DNA from: Gammaproteobacteria bacterium
GTDB lineage: Bacteria; Pseudomonadota; Gammaproteobacteria; Eutrophobiales; Eutrophobiaceae
Direction: 5' to 3'
Assembly: GCA_028819495.1 (NCBI GenBank)
Contig: JAPPLI010000191.1
Coordinates: forward strand, 1-64,000
DNA length: 64,000 nt
Part shown: one piece after another, positions 37,520-46,767 of the stretch
Layout: each line of letters opens with the position of its first letter
Position numbering within the stretch: the stretch's first letter is position 1
The notes under the pieces: generated by a model
Database searches by the model: none
Told to the model about the DNA's origin: nothing
Seen by the model: only the letters and a program-made list of their open reading frames with translations
Translations under genes and position numbers: made by a program

Positions 37520-39235
37520 TCACTCATTACGGGACGCGCCGAAAGCGCCGTATATCTTTTGGTCACCATATCCAAGAGCGGTTTCGTATACGAAAGTCCC
37601 CCCGACTTCCTCGTGCTGAGGACCATAAAACCGACCCTCAATCTCACCCAGGGCATCGGTCCTGTTAAAAGAACCATCAGCCAATGGGATGCCTGCCCAG
37701 GTTATATGGTTGATAGTTGCATCCACCGATGGATTTGTGAAGTCTGATATCGTTATTCTGGCATCGCCCAACAAACGGGGCTCACGATCACGATAACCTA
37801 TTCCCGGGCGATCATAGCCAATCGCGGCCCCTGTCCAGGTGCCGCTTCCTCCCTGCGGGGTGGGATTGGTTCCGGACTCATCACCAAACGAATACGTCCG
37901 CGGGATTTCCTGAACGCGATAGTTATCAATAATCTCGGTTTCCACGCCAAAGAAACTGTATTCCAGCCAGCCGCCGTAACCGAGCAGGCCATCGTCCCCC
38001 ATAGGCTCGCTGGCGTAGCGTCCTTGGGCAAAACTGATGCCGCGATAGGTTCGAGTGAATTCAAATTCGGCATCGTCGTTGAACAGCAGAGAGCCGCCGG
38101 ATTGTTCGGGGTTTTCAACCAGCGCTCCCAGTTCCTGGTAGATTTCCGTAATCTCGGCAGAGGTGAACTCATCGGGGTTCTCTCCTTCGACATATTCAAC
38201 GAAATCAATCTCCGGATATTCGTCGGCAAACGACGGGCCAGGCACGCGCTCAAGCGCGAACGCGCCTTTAATGTTGCCTGTTTCAAATACCCCACCGGCT
38301 TCTTCATGCTCGGGGCCATAAAAATAGCCGACAAAAGTATCACTGAAGCCACCTTCCCAGAATTTACCATCCTCTAAAACGGTAGCTCTCCAGCTTATGT
38401 CATCCAGGGACTCTCCGGTATCGAGGTACCTGATGTTGGTAAAGCTGAGCCTGGGCGCTACAGAATGGTTATATATATAGTCAAGGGAAAAAACAAGCTC
38501 CGCATCTCCCTGAAGAAAATGGTGCACGAGTCCGCTGTCTTCCCGCCGGTACGCTTCTATGCCTACCATGACCCCGCGCCAGATGCCGCTACCGGAAACC
38601 GGATCGGTGCCTGTCGGGCTGCCAATCGAATAGCCTTGGACCAGGATTTGTTCGAAATTATCAACACCTGGTACAAATGACGCTTGTGCTGAAAAAATAT
38701 GGTGATCCTGCCAGCCCCCGTACGATAAGTGTTCAAAAAAGATACCGTCCGTGTATTCCCGGGAGCGGCCCTGGGCAAGATGTACATCCTGATACCTCAT
38801 GACCGATTGGGTTTCTGACAGTCCGGCATCCAGCGCATCTGAGAGGGTGATCGTCTCCGTCGGCTCGCCTGGCGTTATCGTCAGCTCGCAGGTGTCCCCG
38901 ATGCATACCGTCGGGTACGTCGTGCCACTGTGCGCAATATGGTATTGAGTAGTATCTGTAAGCAGCAGGGAACTGGCTGTACCGAGGACGTTGCGAAAAT
39001 AACGTTCAATGTCGTCCGAACCAAGGTTAAGCGCCGAACCAAAAAAAAGCGATCGCACCTGTTGGACAGACAACGGCCAGTCTATGTCCGGGTATCTTTG
39101 TGCTGGTTGCAGTACCGGTCCTGGACCAGACGCCGAAACCGGATTCACTTCATCACCGCCGGCCTTGAAGACAACCAGGGACAGGACAGAACAGAACAGC
39201 GCGCTGCGAACGTAATTGGAAGTGGAGTGATTCAT
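37520..39235 (-). CDS. Transferrin-binding protein B-like surface/secreted protein with duplicated domain
   Basis: Signal-like N-terminus; GYFYGPEHEEAGGVFETGNIKGAFA and GRFYGPQHEEVGGTFVYETALGYGDQKIYGAFGA. Confidence 0.7.
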   Translation of the reverse strand: MNHSTSNYVRSALFCSVLSLVVFKAGGDEVNPVSASGPGPVLQPAQRYPDIDWPLSVQQVRSLFFGSALNLGSDDIERYFRNVLGTASSLLLTDTTQYHIAHSGTTYPTVCIGDTCELTITPGEPTETITLSDALDAGLSETQSVMRYQDVHLAQGRSREYTDGIFFEHLSYGGWQDHHIFSAQASFVPGVDNFEQILVQGYSIGSPTGTDPVSGSGIWRGVMVGIEAYRREDSGLVHHFLQGDAELVFSLDYIYNHSVAPRLSFTNIRYLDTGESLDDISWRATVLEDGKFWEGGFSDTFVGYFYGPEHEEAGGVFETGNIKGAFALERVPGPSFADEYPEIDFVEYVEGENPDEFTSAEITEIYQELGALVENPEQSGGSLLFNDDAEFEFTRTYRGISFAQGRYASEPMGDDGLLGYGGWLEYSFFGVETEIIDNYRVQEIPRTYSFGDESGTNPTPQGGSGTWTGAAIGYDRPGIGYRDREPRLLGDARITISDFTNPSVDATINHITWAGIPLADGSFNRTDALGEIEGRFYGPQHEEVGGTFVYETALGYGDQKIYGAFGASRNE

Positions 39236-39356
39236 TAAGGTATTAATATTGCTGTTATAATGGCGTCTGACAGCCATTAAAACACGGTCCGGATGGAAAT
39301 ACACGAATGATCAGCACAAGCGCCGGAATTTTTCCTGCCGTATATTATCGATAACC

Positions 39357-41564
39357 ATGGCAATACTGATTGGCTCAGACTGGTATGACACTATCTTCGG
39401 TACCGCGGACGCGGATGTAATTTACGGCCTGCGCGGGGGGGACAATCTTTACGGCAACGCCGGTGATGACATAATTTTTGGAAATGAGGGAAAAGATACT
39501 ATCTTCGGCGACGCCGGCAATGACATACTGGTAGCAGGCGTGGAGGATGGCACCGCAATGTATGGGGGTGCCGGTGATGACGTCCTCTTTGCCAGTAAGC
39601 CTGATCCTGAGTCTCGGCCTGATTCTTATACTTATCTCAATGGGGGTAGTGGCGATGACGTGCTTGTTGCCTATGCAAGTCCCAATGGGTTTGACGGTGG
39701 TGACGGCAACGACATTTTCCATATTGGCAAAAATTATGGCGGGTTCTCCGGCGGCGCCGGGGCAGATATATTCATATTCAGCCCTGCTGATCACGACCCC
39801 GGCCCCGATAGCCGCCGGGCAATCCGTGATTTCGAACCCGGTGTGGACAAAATCCGGATTGGAGGCGCAGGTATTGAATTTGCCGACCTGTCAATTGAGG
39901 AGTCTCACTCACATGTTGAGATCACCTGGGAGGGGAACGCCATTCCTATCAGCCTGGATCATGATAGTCACACCGGGCTGGTTGTATCGGCAGACGACTT
40001 CGAGTTTGTTGACGAGAGTGAAGCATCGGCGCCCCCTGTGCCGCCGGATAGTACAGTTCCCGAAGGTGTCGCACCGATTATCCCGTATGACGACAGTGGC
40101 ACCGATTCTATGGCGGCTGAGACGACCAGTCCGGTCATGCTGCATGGCAATCCCGGCCCGGATATATTGACCGGTGGCGCCGCCGACGATGCGTTATGGG
40201 GCGGCGCCGGCGACGACGAACTGTGGGGTGGCGGCGGTAATGACATGCTCGAAGGCGGCCCGGGCGCCGACCGGTTTAACGGCGGAAGAGGCAGGGATAC
40301 GGTTTCTTACGCTGCCTCCTCCAAGGGGGTGGTAGTACGGCTTCACAGCCTTTCGGCTAAAGGCGGGGATGCCTCGGGCGATACTTTTCCCAGCCTGCTC
40401 GACCTCTACTATACTGACGCAAGCGGCGCTCGCCAGGTCGCTTCCCTGCCTGACATTGAAAACCTCGTTGGCTCGGACCACAACGACGTGCTGGCCGGAG
40501 ACCGGCGCGACAACAGCCTGGAGGGTGGCGCCGGGGACGATGTTTTGTACGGCGGCCCGGGCGGTGGCGATGACGTCTTGTGGGGTGGCGCCGGCAATGA
40601 TCGGATCTACGGCGGGTTGGGCAATGACCAGCTTTTCGCCGAGGCGGGCGACGACTTGCTGAGGGGCGGAGCGGGCGCTGACGGTCTCGACGGCGGTGCC
40701 GGTAATGACGTTTTGACGGGAGGCGCCGGCGCGGACAACTTCCTGTTTCGCATCGACAGTGGCACCGACACCATTACCGATTTTTCCCCCGGCATCGATA
40801 AAATCATCCTGTGGGACGGGCAGGAAATAGCAGAATATACCATTGACAGTTACCAGCTTGAGCCGGGGGCAACCTTCGACGTCAGTTACGACCCCGTTAC
40901 CGAAGAAGACATCTTCACGACCACCGGGCTGCTCTCCCTTGCGGCCACGGTGAGACTGTCTGACGGGAGCGTCATCAAGCTGACTGCCGGGGCATTTACC
41001 GGCACCATCAGGGAGGGTGAGCTGTTTGTCAGGAACGGCAATGACTACCTTGATGGTTCGATTGCTGACGATGTCCTGTATGGTGGGGCCGGTAGTGACA
41101 AAATAGACGGCCGTGCGGGCAATGATCACCTGGACGGAGGCGCCGGCGGCGACCACCTGACAGGGGGGCATGGTAACGATATCCTCACGGGGGGTAGCGG
41201 GAACGACCGTCTTGCGGGAGGGCCGGGCAATGACAGCCTCATTGGTGGCGCCGGCGACGATGTGTTTGTGTTTGGCATCGGTGACGGCCATGACCAAATC
41301 CTGGATTTCACTTTGGGGGAGGATAAAATCCTTCTGAACGACGGTTTACTATTCTACTGGGATGTGACTGCCGTGGGGGAGCTTGAAATAGTACAAAATG
41401 AAGCAGACTATAGTAGAGCCACCCTCACTGCGAGCAACCTGAGTGAAGCTCAGGTGAACATTCACTTCCACTACCATGAGGACTTGCTGCTCGTTGTCAA
41501 TATCGAACCGGTCGTTGGCACAATCGTGCTGGAGCTACCCGATGATATGTATGGGTATATCTGA
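39357..41564 (+). CDS. RTX-type calcium-binding repeat protein
   Basis: Many GGxGxDxLx nonapeptides, e.g. GGAGNDRIYGGLGNDQLFAEAGDDLLRGGAGADGLDGGAGNDVLTGGAGADNFLF. Confidence 0.93.
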   Translation: MAILIGSDWYDTIFGTADADVIYGLRGGDNLYGNAGDDIIFGNEGKDTIFGDAGNDILVAGVEDGTAMYGGAGDDVLFASKPDPESRPDSYTYLNGGSGDDVLVAYASPNGFDGGDGNDIFHIGKNYGGFSGGAGADIFIFSPADHDPGPDSRRAIRDFEPGVDKIRIGGAGIEFADLSIEESHSHVEITWEGNAIPISLDHDSHTGLVVSADDFEFVDESEASAPPVPPDSTVPEGVAPIIPYDDSGTDSMAAETTSPVMLHGNPGPDILTGGAADDALWGGAGDDELWGGGGNDMLEGGPGADRFNGGRGRDTVSYAASSKGVVVRLHSLSAKGGDASGDTFPSLLDLYYTDASGARQVASLPDIENLVGSDHNDVLAGDRRDNSLEGGAGDDVLYGGPGGGDDVLWGGAGNDRIYGGLGNDQLFAEAGDDLLRGGAGADGLDGGAGNDVLTGGAGADNFLFRIDSGTDTITDFSPGIDKIILWDGQEIAEYTIDSYQLEPGATFDVSYDPVTEEDIFTTTGLLSLAATVRLSDGSVIKLTAGAFTGTIREGELFVRNGNDYLDGSIADDVLYGGAGSDKIDGRAGNDHLDGGAGGDHLTGGHGNDILTGGSGNDRLAGGPGNDSLIGGAGDDVFVFGIGDGHDQILDFTLGEDKILLNDGLLFYWDVTAVGELEIVQNEADYSRATLTASNLSEAQVNIHFHYHEDLLLVVNIEPVVGTIVLELPDDMYGYI

Positions 41565-41599
41565 TAGACAGGCTGGCTGTCACCGCTCCCCTTGCCTGT

Positions 41600-41749
41600 C
41601 AGTTTGGCCGATGTCAGAAAATCCACCGGGATGGGAAAGGCGATGATGGAGCTTTTCTCCCTGGCGGTCTCGGCCAAGGTTTGCAGGTAGCGCAACTGCA
41701 TGCTGTTGTTGTTCCGGCCCAGCACTGTGGCGACTTCCAGCAGTTTCCC
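41600..41749 (-). pseudogene. Slipin/band-7 protein C-terminal fragment
   Basis: Minus strand reads GKLLEVATVLGRNNNSMQLRYLQTLAETAREKSSIIAFPIPVDFL. Confidence 0.65.
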
Positions 41750-41990
41750 AGGGGTCTTCGGATATAGGGTCAGACCGGTGTGGCCTGACAGAACCTATTG
41801 GGTGGAGGGATGGGGTCAGACCAACTCAACTGATTGTTTTCTCGACTTCGGCGGTATATTTCTCTAACCCATTGATTTTATTGAAGACGAGTTTGGTTGT
41901 AGGCACTACAAATGCCTGGTTTTCAAGGGGGGACGGACAGTCTTATTCGATTTCGTAAGGCGTCATCGTGCGGGTCAGTCCCATCACCCG

Positions 41991-42305
41991 TTAGAGTGTT
42001 CTGGCGACCTCGCTCATCGTCGAGGGAATGGCATAACGCCGTTTTGTCCGTTGATGCTGTAAGGCGCTGTGCTGGACATGCACCAGGGCATTTCGTATCA
42101 CCTCCGGGGAGAGGGGCTTGGCTTGCAGGGCCACCCGGTAGCTCAGGTGTCGGACACACAGCAGGGTCATGAAGGCGAGGGCGATATGCGCCCGGATACG
42201 GGCCGGGGTCCAATGGTATATCGGACGCACTTTCAGGTCGTGTTTGGTCACCCGGAAGGTATCTTCCACCTGCAGTATGAGAGGCGACGGACGGTTGGGA
42301 CGCAA
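41991..42305 (-). mobile_element. IS4/IS1634-like transposase C-terminal fragment
   Basis: LQVEDTFRVTKHDLKVRPIYHWTPARIRAHIALAFMTLLCVRHL; N-terminal catalytic part missing. Confidence 0.75.
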
Positions 42306-42879
42306 CTACCTGAAAGGCTCTATGGGTGGTCAGATGAATTGCTGCGCAGCTGTGCCGACCACGATCTGCTCCTGATCTTGAACAAGATCGGATTTTTCTT
42401 AAAAAAGCAGAGCGTCGTCTATATCCCGCTCCGTGTGGTCTGTCAGTACTGCTGATGGCTGCGTAGACGACTTGAAACGGGGTTTTTCAGTGTCGGCTAC
42501 TTCGGATGTCATATTCGTACCACACGTCTTTGCTGCTCATACAGTCGCAGATTTTCTGTTGTACCGTCTGAATTTTGTGTCGATGCAGGACTCTTGACCG
42601 GTCCCACTGCCACTTGCGGTCGTAGTCGTTGCAGTGTTGCGCACACGCGGGTAACGATGTGGGTGTGGACTTGGACAAGGTCTGGATCGGGGCGTGTGGT
42701 CAGGATGCGGCGAGCAAGGTGCGTCTGATCGGGAAGTAAAAGCCTGCTTTGGTTTTTCGCTTGACGCCAATGCTGGAATTCAAGCATTACCGCTGATTGA
42801 ACTGGCCATTTCAGGAAGGGAGGGATTCGCTGCTTATGCTAAACTGTCATTAAGGTAGCTTTTCGGGAGACTCCCCATT

Positions 42880-43797
42880 TTGAAACCGATGCGGCGCGAC
42901 TACGACAATACTGATTATTGCCGGCGTCTGCATGCCCTGTTCAAGCCCGGCAACGGCGTCAGTCCCCCGGTGCTGGCCGGCAGGGACGACGAGTTGGACA
43001 CGTTAAGCAAGCGCCTGGATTTACTTGTCTGTCGCGACGAGATTGCTTCGGACGTCGTGCTGTATGGCCCGCGCGGCAACGGCAAGACCGTGCTGCTGCG
43101 TGAGGTTGAGCGTCTCGCCGAGCGCGCCGGGGCGGATACCCTTACCTTGCGTCCTACCCAGGTGCCGAGCGCGCTGGATCTGGCAAAACAGTTGCTGTAC
43201 AACGACCATGACGCCCTGGGCGACCTGCTTGGCCGGCTCACCCCGGACGCCACTGCGCAGGCGCTGGCCAGGCCGCTGGCGGACAAGGGCGTGGAGTTTG
43301 ACCCCGATGCGCTTGGCGCCGTAGTCGAGGACTGTCAGGGCTACCCGTATGTTACCCAGGTCTGGGGGCAGGCCCTGTGCGAGACGCTGGTCGAGCGTCG
43401 GGCACCCCGGATCAGTCTCGATATCGTGGAGCGGGCCAGGCCCGGGGTTGACCGGGAGCGGGAGGATTACTACCAGGACCGCTATACCGAAATGGAGAAT
43501 AATGACCTGTTGGCCGCGGCCATGGTCGTGGGCGATGTTTACGCCCGCGCCAACGAGCGGGTTGATAGCCAGACCTTGCGGGCCGCCCTGGTGGCGGCCG
43601 GCGCGGCGTCGGCTGAATCGGTCGCCAAAGCGCAGGTCAGACAGTTGGCTACGCTGGGTTATCTCTGGCGGCAGCCGCCCGGAGTGGACTGGGAGCCTGG
43701 CATTCCCAGCCTGATGCGCTACGTTAATGAAAAAACAGCCCGGTTTGCGCCTGACGGCGAGGCAGGGTCCGCGCCGCCCTCGGGCATGAGTCCGTAG
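42880..43797 (+). CDS. AAA-type ATPase
   Basis: LFKPGNGVSPPVLAGRDDELDTL; VVLYGPRGNGKTVLLREVERLAERAG (Walker A). Confidence 0.8.
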   Translation: MKPMRRDYDNTDYCRRLHALFKPGNGVSPPVLAGRDDELDTLSKRLDLLVCRDEIASDVVLYGPRGNGKTVLLREVERLAERAGADTLTLRPTQVPSALDLAKQLLYNDHDALGDLLGRLTPDATAQALARPLADKGVEFDPDALGAVVEDCQGYPYVTQVWGQALCETLVERRAPRISLDIVERARPGVDREREDYYQDRYTEMENNDLLAAAMVVGDVYARANERVDSQTLRAALVAAGAASAESVAKAQVRQLATLGYLWRQPPGVDWEPGIPSLMRYVNEKTARFAPDGEAGSAPPSGMSP

Positions 43798-43818
43798 CGC
43801 AATGATGGGAACGCTTAA

Positions 43819-43998
43819 AGCGGACCTGCAACGGCGGATGGCAGTGCCCGGACGAGTGAGGACTGCAGCCGGCGCGTGATTCGGGGCGGTTCCTGGAACG
43901 ATCACTCGTGGTTCCTGCGTTCCGCCAGCCGGGGCAGAAACGCGCTGTCATTCCGCAGCTACGGCGGCATCGGCTTCCGCCTGGCCCATGACGAGTAA
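43819..43998 (+). pseudogene. FGE-sulfatase/C-type-lectin-fold C-terminal fragment
   Basis: Frame reads SGPATADGSARTSEDCSRRVIRGGSWNDHSWFLRSASRGRNALSFRSYGGIGFRLAHDE*, preceded by in-frame TAA; not in ORF track. Confidence 0.75.
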
Positions 43999-44090
43999 AA
44001 CAAAGGCGCTATATCGGGAGCACGCACATGACTCTCTACCGGGGTCCCCTTTTGACTTTTTCTTCTCTCCCTCATCTGCCCGGTCAGACA

Positions 44091-44631
44091 TCAGAGAGTT
44101 AATTTGTCGGCACCATTTTCCGCACTACCGGGCATTGCAACAAGCGTTACGATGTCCCATGTGCTCGGCACGCCGAACCGCAACGGCAGAATGCTGGTTC
44201 CCACGCCCGGAGTTACATAAAGCGTTCTGTCTGAGTCCCGGTACAGCCCGCAGGTTGCTTCTCTCGGAGCAGTTGTCGGCATCCAAAATGCTCCCACGAA
44301 CAGAAACATCCCCAAACACTTCTGCTACCGCCAAGCGTAATTGGTCTACGTGTCTGGAGCTATGCGCATAATCGCCGACGAGCGCTATCATGTCGGGACC
44401 CTCTGCTATCACCGCATCGAACAGGCGTCGTAGAGCATCCAGGTCCATGACGCCATGACCTACGTGCAGGTCGCCGAGAACTGCTACGCGCAGGGGCAAT
44501 CCCCCACTGGAACCCTCAGACTGAACGGGCAGGTCAACTCGGGTCATGGAAAACTGCAGGTCAGCCGACGCCCGGACGACCAGGATAACTGCCAGCGCCA
44601 ACACTAAACCAATGATGAAGGGAGGTTTCAT
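44091..44631 (-). pseudogene. Metallophosphoesterase with internal deletion/frameshift
   Basis: One frame: MKPPFIIGLVLALAVILVVRAS...LRVAVLGDLHVGHGVMDLDALRRLFDAVIAEGPDMIALVGDYAHSS; another frame: LYRDSDRTLYVTPGVGTSILPLRFGVPSTWDIVTL. Confidence 0.75.
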
Positions 44632-44733
44632 TGCGCTTCGTACCCTGCAGGACCCGCGTTGAAATAGACCCCACCAGAAGCCGCCAGGCAAAAATCTATA
44701 GCGTAGCAGGATCAGCTACCAACCCATGCTCAT

Positions 44734-44958
44734 TCAGTGTCGTCTGCAACATCTCCCGCCGTTGCCGCGCGGGCCGAACAGGACCGCATCCCTGGACGGC
44801 GCATCGTCGGCGCGCAGGCTGTCGAGAAACAACGTCAGTTTGCCCAGTTCAGTCTCGCGCCCGGCCAGCAGAGGCGGCGCGACACCCTGGCCGGGTTTGA
44901 ATAACCGCGGCAGTCGGCCCCAATCCGGCTTGTCAGGATTGTGTCCCCTGTCGTTCAT
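44734..44958 (-). pseudogene. Truncated, inverted paralogue of the AAA ATPase at 42880-43797
   Basis: LFKPGQGVAPPLLAGRETELGKLTLFLDSLRADDAPSRDAVLFGPRGNG; homology ends inside Walker A. Confidence 0.8.
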
Positions 44959-44983
44959 GGAGCTGGATAAATTGGCTGTCTGT

Positions 44984-46078
44984 TCAGTTGGCTGGGGTTG
45001 TGGTTACCGCCGCGGTTTCTGCTGCAATGTCTGCAAGCCGGTCCTGCGCCAGGCTGGCTGCCGTCGTCCCCGGGTATTGCTGAATTATTTCGTCCAGTTG
45101 CCGTCTGGCCGCTTCAACCTGGCCCAGTTCATGCTGACAGAACGCGGCCTTGAGTGTTGCCTGGGCCAGTTTAGGGCTTTCGGGATAACGTTGAACCAGC
45201 GTACCGTATTCAACCAGCGCCTGGCCGAAGCGACTGTTCACGTAATACGCCTCGGCCAACCAGAACTGGGCGTTACCGGCATACTCAGTGCCCGGATAAC
45301 GCATCAGGAATTCGCGGAATGCCTTAATCGCAGGGTCGTACAGGGACTGCTTCAACAGGTTGAAAGCGTGCCTGTATGCAGCCTCGATAAGCACCGGATC
45401 CACTGCAGCCGGCGCTTCGGCGACAACTTCCCCGGGCGTTCCTGACGCCGCCAAGTCCTGACCCGGCGTTTCGGCGCCAATCTGATCGGGCGTTTCAGGC
45501 AACGCCGCCTGCTGCGCCGGGGCAGATGCCGGTGGCGCCGGTTCGGGAACCTGTTCCGCTGCCTGATCCGGGGGGGCGGTGAGGGGAACGATATCTTCCT
45601 CCGCGCTTCCGGGCGGCGGTTCCTGGCCGACCTGGTCGACCAGTTCCAGGGTCAACGGCGTTTCGGCCTGCTGCCCGGCTGTTACTTCGGTCCCTTCAAA
45701 CGGAGACAGGGTTTGCAGCGGCGGCTCGCCTTCACCGGCCAGCTCTCCCGTTGCGGCGGTCAGCGGGTTTTCCAGGCGCTGTAAGCGCCTGTCTATGTCC
45801 GTATACAGGTCCCGCTGCCGCTTTTTCAATTGCTCAAGCACATGGTTCTGTACTTCCATTTCCCCGCTCAGGCGATTGATTTCTACCTCCAGGGACTGAA
45901 TCTGCTGCACCATCTCCAGCAAACCCTGGTTGGAAAGCGCGCTTTCAATACGTTCGAGGCGTTCCGCAATCGTTACCCCAGTGTCGGCAGCCTCCTGGGC
46001 GTTCACTACGGCAACCCCCGCTTGTGCGGCGATCAGCAGGGTAAGCGCAAGTCCGGATTTCCGACCGTCAGCCCACAT
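44984..46078 (-). CDS. cpoB: Tol-Pal system TPR protein YbgF/CpoB
   Basis: Coiled-coil N-terminus, AYRHAFNLLKQSLYDPAIKAFREFLMRYPGTEYAGNAQFWLAEAYYVNSRFGQALVEY. Confidence 0.9.
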   Translation of the reverse strand: MWADGRKSGLALTLLIAAQAGVAVVNAQEAADTGVTIAERLERIESALSNQGLLEMVQQIQSLEVEINRLSGEMEVQNHVLEQLKKRQRDLYTDIDRRLQRLENPLTAATGELAGEGEPPLQTLSPFEGTEVTAGQQAETPLTLELVDQVGQEPPPGSAEEDIVPLTAPPDQAAEQVPEPAPPASAPAQQAALPETPDQIGAETPGQDLAASGTPGEVVAEAPAAVDPVLIEAAYRHAFNLLKQSLYDPAIKAFREFLMRYPGTEYAGNAQFWLAEAYYVNSRFGQALVEYGTLVQRYPESPKLAQATLKAAFCQHELGQVEAARRQLDEIIQQYPGTTAASLAQDRLADIAAETAAVTTTPAN

Positions 46079-46089
46079 CGGTTATCGGC

Positions 46090-46641
46090 TCAATAGACGA
46101 ACTCCACGCGCCTGTTCAGACTCCAGGCCTGTTCATCATGACCGGGGTCCGCAGGCCGTTCCTCACCGTAGCTCACGGTCCTGACCTGGTCCGGCGAGGC
46201 GCCCAGCACGACCAGTTGTTGCTTGACCGCCAGCGCGCGCCGTTCGCCCAGGGCTAGGTTGTATTCACGCGACCCGCGTTCATCGGCATGTCCTTCCAGG
46301 GTGGTGACCACGCCCGGGTTGGCCTGGAGAAATCCGGCATGGGCCTGGATAATCTCCTCGAACTGCGCCAGTACGGTACTGCTGTCATAGTCAAAATAAA
46401 TAATGCGTACGGACAACAGGCTTTCCGGGTTGTCCAGTTCCGTCTCGTCGGTAGCCTGCTCGCTTTCCGTGCCGAAGGCCTGCGCCTCGCTACCGGCTTT
46501 CCCATCGCCGCTGCCGTCATCCGTCATATCCGCGCTGCCGGTCCTGTCTTCAACATCGGCGCCCTGCTCCTGTTCAGGCGTCGTGGTACAGGCCGTGACA
46601 AACAGGCCCAGAAAAAGTAACAGCAGAAATTTTCTAATCAT
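46090..46641 (-). CDS. pal: Peptidoglycan-associated lipoprotein
   Basis: Lipobox LFVTAC; IYFDYDSSTVLAQFEEIIQAHAGFLQANPGVVTTLEGHADERGSREYNLALGERRA. Confidence 0.95.
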   Translation of the reverse strand: MIRKFLLLLFLGLFVTACTTTPEQEQGADVEDRTGSADMTDDGSGDGKAGSEAQAFGTESEQATDETELDNPESLLSVRIIYFDYDSSTVLAQFEEIIQAHAGFLQANPGVVTTLEGHADERGSREYNLALGERRALAVKQQLVVLGASPDQVRTVSYGEERPADPGHDEQAWSLNRRVEFVY

Positions 46642-46704
46642 TATCGTTCTCCGGTTATAAGACTAGGATAGCATTCATTACACCGCAGTTCCCGCTAAAT
46701 TCCG

Positions 46705-46746
46705 GGGGTCAGAGCAAAAATTCTTCGAATTTCTTACTCTGACCCC
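46705..46746. repeat. Palindrome family A, copy 2
   Basis: ggggtcagagcaaaaattcttcgaatttcttactctgacccc. Confidence 0.9.
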
Positions 46747-46767
46747 ACCTGTCTGCATGCTTCATAT

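Noticed and set aside
40194-41297. 367-aa minus-strand ORF opposite the RTX gene
   Set aside because: Repetitive VVA/IVA pattern is the mirror of the GGxGxD repeats, not an independent protein
39357-41564. Repeat-rich DNA as CRISPR-like array
   Set aside because: Repeats are in-frame RTX nonapeptide codons, not direct repeats with unique spacers; no CRISPR array seen in the window
41991-42305. Intact IS element
   Set aside because: Only the transposase C-terminus is present; no catalytic N-terminal part or bounding inverted repeats found
42509-42787. 92-aa ORF near the transposase fragment
   Set aside because: No recognisable domain; lies in degraded sequence
43819-43998. Calling a complete diversity-generating retroelement
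   Set aside because: No reverse transcriptase ORF, accessory gene or template repeat found in the window; only the variable-region-like fragment is visible
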